A stretch of 41,681 nt of DNA, taken from positions 1 to 41,681 of the forward strand of contig NZ_CAMZOG010000038.1 of NCBI RefSeq assembly GCF_947331445.1. Reading direction: 5' to 3'. Below, one piece after another: positions 1-9,831 of the stretch (position 1 is the first letter of the stretch; the number at the start of each line of letters is the position of its first letter). Source of the DNA: Parendozoicomonas sp. Alg238-R29. Its GTDB lineage: Bacteria > Pseudomonadota > Gammaproteobacteria > Pseudomonadales > Endozoicomonadaceae. The notes below the pieces were generated by a model. That model did no database searches, was not told the origin of the DNA, and was given only the letters and a program-made list of their open reading frames with translations. The position numbers were made by a program, and so were the translations under genes.

Positions 1-6
1 GTCAAT

Positions 7-3000
7 TCACTCCAGAATCAGGGGAGTCTGGAACTGGTTTATGCTTAACCGGACAGTAGTGTAACTGACAGTGACATTTTTGTTGTTCTCTGCATTCTTG
101 TCTGCAAACAATCCCGTCCCATTGATGCCCAATGTTTGCCCGGTGAGCAGGCCATTAAGAGTTCCCGGCGTAACATCTGCATTGAGACTGCGATCATAAA
201 TTTTATCCGCCACCGATGTGCCGGAGATCGTCAATGGTTTAGGCGTAATGCTCCAGAGACCGTCTGTACTCCAGGGTAAAACCAGATAATTTTGTGTGGC
301 GTGGTTGAGCGTCAGCCCCGAGGCGTATTGATAAGCGTAACTGCCGACATTGGTCAGGGCGTCGGGAGCATTCAAATAACGGATGGAACCTGAAACGGTA
401 ATACCGTTACCGGACAGATCGAAAGCATTACCGTCAGCATCGATCCACAGATATCCCAAAGAGGGCGCTGAACCATAAACACTGGTGCCGCTGTTTGTAC
501 GAATATAAAGTGAGATGGGCGGTGGGCCGAACTGCGTCTCACTGGAAAACAGACTTTCCTTAAAGCCTGGTGCACTCTGCCCATCACTGAACACAAAATC
601 ATCCCCCAAAAGAGATGTCAGGGAAGTCGAGTCAGAATTGGCAAGATTGACACCGGAGCCGGGTTCTAATTCTGCTGTTGGATTGGCGAATTGAGCGGCG
701 GTCAGTGCCCTGACCTGAGATTGAGTGCCATCCAGAGACGACGTATCACTGCTATAAGTACCTGCTGTGGTTCCACACAGCCCACCACCAATCACACAGA
801 GTTGATCTGAGCCATTCGGGGCAAACTGGTCTTTCCAGAAGGTGTTCCCGAAGGTAACCTGAGAGTCAATAATGGAATCACTGGTGACAGGGGGGGAACC
901 TGCAAGACTGTTATTATATACTCCCCCAAGAATACCCCCGGTTGATACTCCAGAGTCCTGACTGGTGATAGTGCCATAAGCAAAAGCCCTGGACATCTGC
1001 AAGTCGGACTTGTTGGTTGAGCTGGTATAACGAAGACCACCTATCAGCCCTCCTGCATAAGCAGGGCCACCGGTTACGGCAGACTCAACATCTCCACCGC
1101 TATAAACATTATTCAGAATCGTTGGTGCTGTGCTACTCACCCTGCCGATAAGGCCACCAATATTGGTACCCCCATAGACGTCACCAGAAGCAAAACTGTT
1201 TTCAATTGCTACTCTGCCATTTGCCTGGCCAATCAATCCACCAATTCCAGCACTATTGAAAGAACCTATCCTTGGGTTTCTGTCAGCGTTAACATCACCA
1301 CTGCTAAATGACTGAGAGATTTTTGCAGAACCAGAGTGTCCCGCCAGCCCACCCACATTATGCCCGAAAGAGCGGATATCACCTGAGACATGGGCGTTAT
1401 GGATCAGTATCTGCCCACCACCATTTCCATAAATGCCACCGGCATAAGCAGGTGAGTTGCTCTGATTCATCGTGCTATTAATAACAAGGGAAGACGACAC
1501 CGTATCGACCAGATTAAAGTCGCCTGTTTTATGTCCAAATAGCCCTCCTGTCTGAAACCCTGTATTGGTAACTATTCCTGAAAGCAGCAAATTATGAGTG
1601 ATGGTGTTTTTGGACTGGCCTGCCAACCCACCCACATTAGCCCAACTGTTACCGGTATTCCCATCAACCGTTAAATCATTCAGGTTCAGGTTTCGAATCA
1701 ATGCGTCATCTACTTTGGAGAAAAGACCGGCAGTCGTACCTGATGCAGTAATGTTAAAACTGTTAATGCTGTGGCCCAGTCCATCAAATATACCAACAAA
1801 GCTAATTCCCGTAGTTTGGTTCGTGGCAGTTCCTAAAGTACCGAGTTCAGAACCCAGTGCGTAACTGGCATAGGTATTCAGGCTGGAAAAATCATGAATC
1901 ACATCAAGCAAAACGCCATTAACAGCAATAGCACCATAACCGGAATCGGCAATATCAATACGGCCGGAAAAACTGCTGTCATCAGCTGCTATGGGCACCC
2001 GAAAACGACCATGGGTTTTCAGGTTAGTGACTGTTTCAGATACCGTGTCGTCTGTATTCAGGTACAGACTGTAATCTTTGGTGTACTCATCAGCAGCGAC
2101 TTTTAGCGTTGCTCCCGTGCCAACATTCACAACGCTCTTAACATTCACATCATGGCTGCCCATCAGGGTCAGTGTATTGTTGGTGAGATTAAGGTCAGTA
2201 TTGATATCCAGATCACCGATTTCATTTACCAGCGTTCGACCACCGGTTTTGATAATGACATCGCCCGTGGCGAGAGCCGCATTCAGCGTATCGATACCAA
2301 TAGCCGACTGATCGAAAAATACTGAGACACCGTCCATCATCGCTGCGGTGCCAGCGCCGCCTGCAGTGATACTGACATCAACTATATTTCCCGCATAACT
2401 GTCCAGGAACTGCGGTAGCAACGGCATATTGTTCAGTATGGGGAAGGCGTAGTTGGCGTCGTATATCCAATCAGAAGTGCCCAAGGTATTCGCCAGTGGC
2501 TGCCCGGCAAATTCTGAAAGACTCTTTCCGGTAAGGCCTGTGGCTGTGCCCTCACCCACTGCTACAGAGTTATCAGAACTGTTATAAAACACCCGATTCA
2601 AAACAGGGGAGCCTGATGATAAGTAACCGATGAAGCCACCTGTGCGACTGGAGTTCTGGTAGATCATCTTGCCGTAACTGAAACTATCAGTAATATTTAG
2701 ATTATTACCATTGCCCACTTCACCGATAAAGCTACCGGCTGACTTATTTACATCCGCCAATAGACCAATGACATGACCACTGGCGTAAGTGTTACTGATA
2801 TCAACATGAGCCGAACTGTCTATAACGCCAATTAAGCCACCTAACTGCTTATTACCATAAGCATCACCGCTGGCATAACTATGGTCGATTGAAAGCTGGA
2901 TGTTAGGCCCGACACTGCCAATCAGGCCGCCTATGTTAGAGCTATAGTTTAACGCCACTTCGCCCAGCTGAAGATGACGGTTAATATCAGACGTGCTGTA

Positions 3001-5490
3001 ACTATCGAGAATGGTGTAATAATGACTGGCTGTGCCGCCTATGTAACCAATCAACCCTCCCAGGTTACTGCCTGGAAAGATAGAGGCTACGCCGGATATG
3101 GAATCAATATCACCTGACGCATGTGAGTTGATCATTATCAAATTAGAGTTATTCACATAACCCAGCAACCCACCATGATAACTGGTGCCTACTGCACCGA
3201 TCTGAACATCGGTGAAGACGCTATCCAGTGTAAGTGAACCGCTTGTATAAGCGACCAACCCTCCAGACCGACTCTGCAAATTATATCCAGCTACTAACCC
3301 CGTGGTATAAACATTATGAACAATATTATTACCGTTACTTCTGCCAGCCAGTACTCCCTTATAGATGTAGCTTCGATTACCGCCATAATCAAACAGATAA
3401 TGGGTCAGTCCCAGATTTCTGACCGTGGCGTCCTCCATTGATGAAAAAAGACCATGGTATTTATAATTTGCAGAGCTGGTAACTTCCAATCCATCTATGG
3501 TGTGCCCTAACCCATCCAGTACACCCATAAATTTATTAGCAAAGTCACCATCACCAATAACGGAATTAGTAAAGCTGCCCGCATTAGTGATATCGGTTCC
3601 CAGCGCATAACGAATGGACGCATCGTTATAGGCAAGGTCACTGCCGCCGTTGGGGCCTTCATCCAGATCAACCACACCGGCTGTGCCGGATAACGAGTTG
3701 ATCACGGTATAACCTTCACCGTTAATCGTCAGGAATCCCGTGCCGGTGCGGGAGCCAAACTCCACTTTCCCTTTAAAACCGGAATCATTGCTGTGCATAC
3801 TGACGCGTACCCGACCAATGGTTCGCAATGCATTACGCACCATGGCCGGTGTATGAGAAGTGTCAAAAGGATCGCCATCATCACCACTGTTATTATTCGC
3901 CGTCATGGTCAGCGACGAAGTACCACTGGCGGTCATGACCGCATTGATATTAATGTCGCGGTCAGCCGTCAATGTCAGGTTATTCGCAGACCAACTCACT
4001 GCGTCGTTTACATGAATATCACCGTTACCCGCAGTAGAACCACTGCTCGACAGTATGGTGATATTTCCCGACGCCAGATTGGTTGAAAGTGTGGCGCCGG
4101 TGATATCACCGCCAGAAGCAGCAATGGTGTAATCCTGCGGGTCAATCAACCATTGACCGTTATCTCCGTAAGGTGAGAGGGTACTGACTCGGGTCTGATC
4201 ACCCATTTTTACCTGATAACCCGAGGTTTCGACCTGACCACCCTGACTACCAGCGCCTTTGCCTTCCGCCTTCAGTGTGCCGTTGACGGTCGTCACGGAA
4301 TCAGGGTTATGGATATCCGACCAAACGACAAGGGTTCCACCGTCGCCATCTTCCGTTGCACTGGCACTGATAGTTGCGCCTTGTTCTACGGTAGTGTGCA
4401 CGGATTGACGGATATCAGGATCACGCCCTTGCCAGCCACCACCGATGTAAACGTCACCACCGCCAGTTTTACCGTCTGCCGTGATATATGCAGTTCCCTC
4501 AACCAGAACACTGCCGCCAGTAACCTCTATACGTCCACCGTCATTGGTATCAGAGGAGGCATCAAGGCTGCCACTAATCACTGTCTGCCCCTGATCGCCT
4601 GAATCCATCTTGAGGGTACGCCCGGCAATACGTCCACTGTTTGACACCAGACGAACCCGGCCATTGTCGACTATTGCCTGACTGGCGATATCTGACTGAG
4701 AGCTTGAAACCACCTGTGTGAGAAAGTCAGTGGCGACATCCGCTTTCAGCAGAACCAGCCCATTTCCTCCATCAATAATGCCACTGTTGTGTATTCTGGC
4801 ATTCCAGTCTGCTGCACTGACATCCACAGAGATAAGGTGATGGCCATCAAAACTCAGTCGGACCGTTTCACCAGTCGCCAGAACAAGACTCTTTTCTGTT
4901 TTGATCTGCCCCTTATTAACAATGGAGGCGGCGATAAAAGCCGCTGAATCTGCGGTGATAGACCCCAGCTGCTCAATGCCAGCGCCTGTACTTCCTTGAG
5001 TGAACTGGTAATTGCCCTGCAGAAAATCATCATTAGAGAGTTGCAAAGTGGAGGTGACTATTGAACCCACATCAATCCGGGCATCTGCCCCAAACAGGAC
5101 ACCATTAGGATTGATCAGGATAACCTGTCCATTGGCTTGCAGGCCGCCGAGTATTTTTGAAGGATCAGCACCAATCACACGATTAAGCAAAGAGGAGGAA
5201 GTGCTGGGTTGATTAACAATCACAGACGCCTGCTCACCAATATTGAAACTTTGCCACTCAACAATCGCCCGGTTGGAACCCTGATTGATGTCCATAGCTC
5301 CCGCACCGGAAGTGATACTCACATCCCCCCTGATGACGCTGCTTCCTTCAGGTAGCACGTCTGGCGCCAGTTCGGCACGTAATGCTACCGGGACAACCAA
5401 CATAGTCGATGCCAGTGCTCGCCGAATAGCCGATACCAGTGGTTTGCTTATAAAAGGCGAAAACAGCGTTGAACGTACATCCATGTCCAT
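7..5490 (-). CDS. TpsA-type filamentous haemagglutinin-like exoprotein
   Basis: Large secreted protein of 1827 residues, the cargo of a two-partner secretion system. Residues about 15-40 form a signal region. Residues about 40-160 are the FHA/HpmA-type TPS secretion domain, with the hallmark NPNG at 127-130 that its TpsB partner recognises. From about residue 600 to 1030 and again from about 1190 to 1580 there are arrays of GLUG-like repeats (pattern GGLIG...SYASGDV), each array introduced by a GxxDGLGHxI segment. The last 200 residues resemble MBG/YDG bacterial Ig-like domains. It starts 10 nt after tpsB, so the two are co-transcribed. The final YDG-like unit stops abruptly at KNVTVSY followed by unrelated residues, so the C-terminus may be truncated. 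The likely role is adhesion or surface binding; the ligand is unknown. No toxin domain is visible. Confidence 0.9.
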   Translation of the reverse strand: MDMDVRSTLFSPFISKPLVSAIRRALASTMLVVPVALRAELAPDVLPEGSSVIRGDVSITSGAGAMDINQGSNRAIVEWQSFNIGEQASVIVNQPSTSSSLLNRVIGADPSKILGGLQANGQVILINPNGVLFGADARIDVGSIVTSTLQLSNDDFLQGNYQFTQGSTGAGIEQLGSITADSAAFIAASIVNKGQIKTEKSLVLATGETVRLSFDGHHLISVDVSAADWNARIHNSGIIDGGNGLVLLKADVATDFLTQVVSSSQSDIASQAIVDNGRVRLVSNSGRIAGRTLKMDSGDQGQTVISGSLDASSDTNDGGRIEVTGGSVLVEGTAYITADGKTGGGDVYIGGGWQGRDPDIRQSVHTTVEQGATISASATEDGDGGTLVVWSDIHNPDSVTTVNGTLKAEGKGAGSQGGQVETSGYQVKMGDQTRVSTLSPYGDNGQWLIDPQDYTIAASGGDITGATLSTNLASGNITILSSSGSTAGNGDIHVNDAVSWSANNLTLTADRDININAVMTASGTSSLTMTANNNSGDDGDPFDTSHTPAMVRNALRTIGRVRVSMHSNDSGFKGKVEFGSRTGTGFLTINGEGYTVINSLSGTAGVVDLDEGPNGGSDLAYNDASIRYALGTDITNAGSFTNSVIGDGDFANKFMGVLDGLGHTIDGLEVTSSANYKYHGLFSSMEDATVRNLGLTHYLFDYGGNRSYIYKGVLAGRSNGNNIVHNVYTTGLVAGYNLQSRSGGLVAYTSGSLTLDSVFTDVQIGAVGTSYHGGLLGYVNNSNLIMINSHASGDIDSISGVASIFPGSNLGGLIGYIGGTASHYYTILDSYSTSDINRHLQLGEVALNYSSNIGGLIGSVGPNIQLSIDHSYASGDAYGNKQLGGLIGVIDSSAHVDISNTYASGHVIGLLADVNKSAGSFIGEVGNGNNLNITDSFSYGKMIYQNSSRTGGFIGYLSSGSPVLNRVFYNSSDNSVAVGEGTATGLTGKSLSEFAGQPLANTLGTSDWIYDANYAFPILNNMPLLPQFLDSYAGNIVDVSITAGGAGTAAMMDGVSVFFDQSAIGIDTLNAALATGDVIIKTGGRTLVNEIGDLDINTDLNLTNNTLTLMGSHDVNVKSVVNVGTGATLKVAADEYTKDYSLYLNTDDTVSETVTNLKTHGRFRVPIAADDSSFSGRIDIADSGYGAIAVNGVLLDVIHDFSSLNTYASYALGSELGTLGTATNQTTGISFVGIFDGLGHSINSFNITASGTTAGLFSKVDDALIRNLNLNDLTVDGNTGNSWANVGGLAGQSKNTITHNLLLSGIVTNTGFQTGGLFGHKTGDFNLVDTVSSSLVINSTMNQSNSPAYAGGIYGNGGGQILIHNAHVSGDIRSFGHNVGGLAGHSGSAKISQSFSSGDVNADRNPRIGSFNSAGIGGLIGQANGRVAIENSFASGDVYGGTNIGGLIGRVSSTAPTILNNVYSGGDVESAVTGGPAYAGGLIGGLRYTSSTNKSDLQMSRAFAYGTITSQDSGVSTGGILGGVYNNSLAGSPPVTSDSIIDSQVTFGNTFWKDQFAPNGSDQLCVIGGGLCGTTAGTYSSDTSSLDGTQSQVRALTAAQFANPTAELEPGSGVNLANSDSTSLTSLLGDDFVFSDGQSAPGFKESLFSSETQFGPPPISLYIRTNSGTSVYGSAPSLGYLWIDADGNAFDLSGNGITVSGSIRYLNAPDALTNVGSYAYQYASGLTLNHATQNYLVLPWSTDGLWSITPKPLTISGTSVADKIYDRSLNADVTPGTLNGLLTGQTLGINGTGLFADKNAENNKNVTVSYTTVRLSINQFQTPLILE

Positions 5491-5499
5491 TCAATCCCG

Positions 5500-7230
5500 T
5501 TAAAATTTCATTGATAGTTCCAACCAGGCCCGGGTATCACTGCTTCGGCCATCACTGTCGTTACCGTGACTATCTTTACCTGGATTATTGCCCAGCTGAT
5601 AGGACACCATGGCACCGACCTTGATTTGACTGGTCGGCAACCAATCAACACCGACTCCCAATCCATGGAGGGTATACTCATTCTTAACACTGCTGCCTGT
5701 ATTCCAACCAGCCCACGGCGTGCTGTTAAGCCTGAGCCAGCCCGCATCCAGAAAGGTGAAGCCGGAAAGCTCGGGATTCAGTGGCCGACGTAGCTCTGTT
5801 CTTATCAGCACGGCCGAGTCACCCGAAGCCTCACCCGTGGGATAAGCGCGTATACCACGCACACCACCAAGAGACATTTTTTGAGAAGAGTCGAGATTAT
5901 CAAAGCTATGTTGTGCCCTGGCCGCCAGGGTCAGCTGAAACAGATCATTCACAGGGCGCTTATAGGTGAACTGACCATTGACACGAAGAAACCGGCCATT
6001 GGTTTTCGCCGTTTGTGTATCTTGCGCAAGGCTACCCCGGTTCCCGGACAAATCCACATCCCCCACTGTGGCCGAAGCGCTGTAACTGTATAAACCCCCG
6101 GTATCTCCCTCATACCAAAAGCCCTGAGTTCGGGCCGTTATTGCGGTGACAATTTTATTGGCGCTTTCGATCCCCGCAACTCTGTCTTTCAGATGGCTTT
6201 GACTCAGAATCAGACTATCTGTGGAGTTCAGCGGCTTGCTGAGCAGGTTCGGCAGGCTCAGCTGAACAGTGCCGCTCAGGGCTTCACCATCACCCGCGGT
6301 CTCCACATCAATAAGATGATAATCAAGATAGGAAAGTGAAGCGTTGAATCGTGCGCCCCGATGAGAAACCGGAAGAGAACCCGATAGTGCCAGTGTCTGA
6401 CTGCCTTCCGTTTTTACTGCGGTGCCAGTGAATTGGTAGCCAAGCCCGAACGGCCCATCCAGCACCATGAATCCCAACAGCCTCTCCTGACCAACAAAGC
6501 GGGAGCCATGGTTATCTGCCAGCACAGTACTACTAACCAGATCAGTATCCTCAAGACGAATAACCACATCCGTGCCTTCTACCGTCAGGCTTGGCACCAG
6601 CTGGGCAGAAGCGCTGACGCCAGGGGTTCCACTCAGTGAGCGCATGGAATCCTGAAGTTCATGGATATTGAGCAGTCCGCTATCGGGTTGGCCGCTGGTC
6701 GCTACATCATAGGCTTTATCCAGGTTGAATCGCACACCTTCCGGTGGGGTTGTTAGATCAATCTTGCCCAGTCGGGATTCAGTGACCACGAGTTGAATCT
6801 TACCACTGACGACATCCTGTTCAGGTATCACCGTACGCGCCAGATACCCATTCTCCAGATAAAAGCGATCAATAGTCTGAGCAAGGCGTTCAATATCTGC
6901 CAAACAGACTGACGGGCCAAGGGCGATAGACTTCAACGCTTCAAGCTCATGGCGACTGAACAAAGTGACGCCGACGAGATCAACCTGGGATATTTTGAAA
7001 AAGGGAGGTCGACACTCAACCTTGGCTGGCGGGTTTGTTGATGCTGCTCCAGATTTTTGGCTTTGCACTGGCGGCGGCTTCGGCAGCTGACTGTCTCGCA
7101 GCAGCTCGCCAGCGTCCTGAGCCAGTAAGCCCGGGGCAATAAGAACAGATGTCATACAGTAAGAACAAATCAGAGCAGCGGGTGAGATACGGCCTTTCAC
7201 ACGGCTGGTATAGGGGAACCAGCGTTTCAT
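5500..7230 (-). CDS. TpsB two-partner secretion outer-membrane transporter (ShlB/FhaC/HecB family)
   Basis: Outer-membrane beta-barrel protein of 576 residues that exports the adjacent TpsA. A signal segment ends near residue 38 (LLAQDA), followed by a Pro/Gln-rich linker and a POTRA domain at about 76-155. A long barrel domain follows, carrying the conserved VRGxxxY motif (GGVRGIRAYP) of the Omp85/TpsB superfamily. The chain ends in Phe (ELSMKF), as expected for a BAM-inserted barrel. The ATG at 7230 is preceded by AAGGAT. The order tpsB then tpsA with a 9-nt gap is the usual one. Length is typical of the family. Confidence 0.93.
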   Translation of the reverse strand: MKRWFPYTSRVKGRISPAALICSYCMTSVLIAPGLLAQDAGELLRDSQLPKPPPVQSQKSGAASTNPPAKVECRPPFFKISQVDLVGVTLFSRHELEALKSIALGPSVCLADIERLAQTIDRFYLENGYLARTVIPEQDVVSGKIQLVVTESRLGKIDLTTPPEGVRFNLDKAYDVATSGQPDSGLLNIHELQDSMRSLSGTPGVSASAQLVPSLTVEGTDVVIRLEDTDLVSSTVLADNHGSRFVGQERLLGFMVLDGPFGLGYQFTGTAVKTEGSQTLALSGSLPVSHRGARFNASLSYLDYHLIDVETAGDGEALSGTVQLSLPNLLSKPLNSTDSLILSQSHLKDRVAGIESANKIVTAITARTQGFWYEGDTGGLYSYSASATVGDVDLSGNRGSLAQDTQTAKTNGRFLRVNGQFTYKRPVNDLFQLTLAARAQHSFDNLDSSQKMSLGGVRGIRAYPTGEASGDSAVLIRTELRRPLNPELSGFTFLDAGWLRLNSTPWAGWNTGSSVKNEYTLHGLGVGVDWLPTSQIKVGAMVSYQLGNNPGKDSHGNDSDGRSSDTRAWLELSMKF

Positions 7231-7364
7231 ATCCTTATAAGCCTTGTGGTTATTAAGCTTTCTCCTTTAGGTATATGCTCCGGAACAGGGTTCGGCAATG
7301 TAGCGACAGCAGACTATTCAGTTCATTAGCAGCTAAATGGAGAAATGAAGTGGGACGCCAAAAA

Positions 7365-7383
7365 TATGGTGTGATGCACCATA
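7365..7383. promoter_or_regulatory. Perfect inverted repeat upstream of the tps operon
   Basis: TATGGTG, a 5-nt spacer and CACCATA form a perfect 7-bp dyad about 135-150 bp upstream of the tpsB start. It could be an operator or a hairpin in the leader. No binding protein is assigned. It lies just outside the transposase remnant, so it might instead belong to an old insertion-sequence end. Confidence 0.3.
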
Positions 7384-7410
7384 AAAACTAAAGAGACAGC
7401 AAGGCTCTGT

Positions 7411-7593
7411 TCAGCTTTGAAGTTGATAGACCCAGTGACCCGCTAATTTTTCTGTCAGACGGGACTTCGTGAGTTCACACGTACTTAAAGCTTTGCGCAA
7501 GCCCAGATAACGATATAAATATTTTGTCGCCACTCCTTTAAATACATTATTGATCCACCCTTTAGTGGGTAATGTTTCAAACGGATTGATACC
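7411..7593 (-). pseudogene. C-terminal fragment of an IS1595/ISXO2-like transposase
   Basis: About 60 residues. The segment GWINNVFKGVATKYLYRYLG matches the remembered C-terminal consensus of ISXO2/IS1595-type DDE transposases (WMRRFxGVATKYLxxYLGW). The DDE core is absent, so this is a dead fragment. Its frame runs into the preceding IS1-like fragment, and its upstream boundary near 7593 is only approximate. The assignment comes from motif memory rather than alignment. Confidence 0.55.
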
Positions 7594-7936
7594 ACATTCG
7601 TGAAATGAACTCCCCAATGACCTTGTTGTGGACTTCCTCCGAGCGGGAAAAGCGGATGGTCCTGTGGTTAAGGCGTTTAATGCGAGTGCGAAGTGTCAAG
7701 TTGGTTCTCTCAATACTCTGAGTGAGTTTTTTGCTGACAACGTGGCTGTCGCTTGGTAGTTCAGTCCCATAAGGTTTCCAGTCGTCGGTACAAACGAACG
7801 TGAACTTGTAAGGTTTAACCAGAGCAATGAGCTTTTTCAGAGTCTTTCTTGTCTGGCGGCCAAATACATGCACAATGACTTTTCGGTATTGCGGCGCCCA
7901 AGCGTAAAACAGCCAACGTTGTTTTTTTCTTCCCAC
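7577..7936 (-). pseudogene. C-terminal fragment of IS1-family transposase (InsB-like)
   Basis: About 119 residues matching the catalytic half of IS1 InsB: KKQRWLFYAW, then HVFGRQTRKTL, the catalytic Asp in VCTDDWKPYG, and the catalytic Glu in TQSIERTNLTLR. The frame ends with a family-typical RFSRSEEVHNKVIG segment. InsA and the beginning of InsB, normally fused by a programmed frameshift, are missing, because parE sequence begins immediately upstream. The apparent GTG at 7936 is therefore not a genuine start. It is probably inactive. Confidence 0.85.
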
Positions 7937-7941
7937 ATCAG

Positions 7942-9831
7942 TCAGGTAATTTCAATAAGATTACCTTTCGTTTCCAGCCATTGTTTACGATCTGAGGCTC
8001 GCTTCTTAGCTAGCATCATATCCAACACCTGTTGTGTAGCCAGAGCATCATCAACTGTGAGTTGAACCAAACGACGAGTGTCTGTAGACATTGTGGTTTC
8101 CCGGAGTTGGAGAGGGTTCATCTCACCCAATCCTTTAAAGCGCTGAACACCAATCTTGCCGCGTTTCTTTTCGGCTTTCAGGCGATCCAGTACACCTTCT
8201 TTTTCAGCTTCATCAAGTGCGTAGTAAACCTCTTTACCAATGTCGATACGGTATAGAGGCGGCATAGCTACATACACATGCCCCGCTTCAACCAGCTTAC
8301 GGAAGTGTTGTACAAACAAGGCGCAGAGCAAGGTGGCGATGTGCAGGCCGTCGGAGTCCGCATCTGCAAGAATGCAGACTTTGCCGTAACGCAGGTCGTC
8401 CAGTTTGTCAGAGCCAGGGTCGACACCTAAAGCAACAGAAATATCGTGAATTTCCTGAGAGGCCAGCACTTCAGAAGAGTCTACTTCCCATGTATTAAGA
8501 ATTTTGCCTCGCAGGGGCATAATGGCCTGGTTTTCACGGTCCCGTGCCTGTTTGGCAGAACCGCCGGCAGAGTCACCTTCCACCAAGAATATTTCTGTAT
8601 ATTTAATATCCTGGCTGGTGCAGTCTGCCAATTTTCCGGGAAGGGCAGGGCCTTGGGTAACCTTCTTGCGAACAATTTTTTTTGCTTTGCGCATACGGCG
8701 TTGTGCCGTAGATATGCACAGGTCTGCAAGCACTTCTGCCAGATCGGTATGCTGATTTAGCCAAAGACTGAACGCATCTTTTACCACACCGGAAACAAAC
8801 GCCGCGCATTCACGGGAAGACAGGCGCTCTTTGGTTTGGCCGGAAAATTGTGGATCGGCGAGTTTGGTTGAGAGTACATAGGCGCAACGTTCCCAAATAT
8901 CATCCGGCGCCAGCTTTACGCCTCGGGGCAGCAGGTTGCGGAACTCACAGAATTCCCGCATAGCTTCCAGCAGGCCGGAGCGCAAACCATTCACATGAGT
9001 ACCGCCCTGAGCAGTAGGAATCAGGTTCACGTAAGATTCGGTAATGAGCTCACCGCCTTCCGGGAGCCAGATAACTGCCCAGTCTACGGCTTCCTTTTCG
9101 CCTTTCAGGCTGCCAGTGAAAGCTTCCTTCGGTAGCAGTTCATAACCATCTACAGCACCTTGCAGATAGTCTCTCAGGCCATCTTTGTAGTGCCAGACTT
9201 CTGTTTCGCCACTGGATACTTCCTGGAAAGTGACTTTAAGGCCGGGGCAGAGTACGGCTTTTGCACGGAGTACGTGCTTTAAACGAAGAATGGAGAACTT
9301 TGCTGAGTCGAAGTATTTGGCATTAGGCCAGAAACGCACTGTGGTGCCGGTGTTTCGTTTGCCGCAGGTATCAATCACTTCCAGTTCGGCGGATTTGAAG
9401 CCATCGGCAAAACCAATAGCGTACACCTGTCCGGCACGACGGATTTTGATATCCAGTTGGGTGGACAGTGCGTTAACAACAGAAACACCTACACCGTGCA
9501 GACCACCAGAGAACTGGTAATTCTTGTTAGAGAATTTACCGCCAGCGTGGAGGCGGGTCAGGATTAGCTCAACACCGGAGACTTTATGCTTGGGATGAAT
9601 ATCCACAGGCATACCACGGCCGTTATCTGTTACCTCAAGAGAGTTGTCCGGATGCAGCAGAACCTTCAGCTCGGTGGCGTGGCCAGCCAGAGCCTCGTCA
9701 ACACTGTTGTCGATAACTTCCTGGGCAAGATGGTTGGGCCGGGTGGTGTCGGTGTACATACCCGGGCGTTTGCGCACCGGGTCGAGTCCTGACAGGACCT
9801 CAATAGCTTCGGCAGTATATTCGTTCTGCAT
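7942..9831 (-). CDS. parE: DNA topoisomerase IV subunit B
   Basis: ATPase subunit of topoisomerase IV, which decatenates replicated chromosomes in the cytoplasm together with ParC. The GHKL ATPase motifs are all present: VIDNSVDEALAGH, DNGRGMPVDIHP and GGLHGVGVSVVNALS. The TOPRIM motifs EGDSAGGSAKQARDRE and ADADSDGLHI follow, with the usual GyrB/ParE C-terminus ending near KGNLIEIT. The frame is open upstream to 10011, but the conserved N-terminus MQNEYTAEAIEVLSGLDPVR and an AAGGGA ribosome site place the start at 9831 (629 residues, close to the 630 of E. coli). An IS1-like remnant begins within a few bases of the stop. parC is not in the window. Confidence 0.97.
   Translation of the reverse strand: MQNEYTAEAIEVLSGLDPVRKRPGMYTDTTRPNHLAQEVIDNSVDEALAGHATELKVLLHPDNSLEVTDNGRGMPVDIHPKHKVSGVELILTRLHAGGKFSNKNYQFSGGLHGVGVSVVNALSTQLDIKIRRAGQVYAIGFADGFKSAELEVIDTCGKRNTGTTVRFWPNAKYFDSAKFSILRLKHVLRAKAVLCPGLKVTFQEVSSGETEVWHYKDGLRDYLQGAVDGYELLPKEAFTGSLKGEKEAVDWAVIWLPEGGELITESYVNLIPTAQGGTHVNGLRSGLLEAMREFCEFRNLLPRGVKLAPDDIWERCAYVLSTKLADPQFSGQTKERLSSRECAAFVSGVVKDAFSLWLNQHTDLAEVLADLCISTAQRRMRKAKKIVRKKVTQGPALPGKLADCTSQDIKYTEIFLVEGDSAGGSAKQARDRENQAIMPLRGKILNTWEVDSSEVLASQEIHDISVALGVDPGSDKLDDLRYGKVCILADADSDGLHIATLLCALFVQHFRKLVEAGHVYVAMPPLYRIDIGKEVYYALDEAEKEGVLDRLKAEKKRGKIGVQRFKGLGEMNPLQLRETTMSTDTRRLVQLTVDDALATQQVLDMMLAKKRASDRKQWLETKGNLIEIT

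Larger units (their letters stand above)
7403..7937 (-). mobile_element. Degenerate insertion-sequence remnants (IS1595-like plus IS1-like)
   Basis: Two transposase C-terminal pieces on the same strand lie head to tail between tpsB and parE. Neither has its N-terminal half and no intact terminal inverted repeats or target duplications can be paired. The stretch GGCTCTGTTCAGC at 7403 could be an old insertion-sequence terminus, but this is not proven. The IS1-like homology begins at the parE stop codon, so the insertion or deletion boundary sits exactly at the end of that gene. Confidence 0.7.

Noticed and set aside
7577-7936. Complete IS1 with active transposase
   Set aside because: InsA and the first part of InsB are missing and no flanking inverted repeats can be paired.
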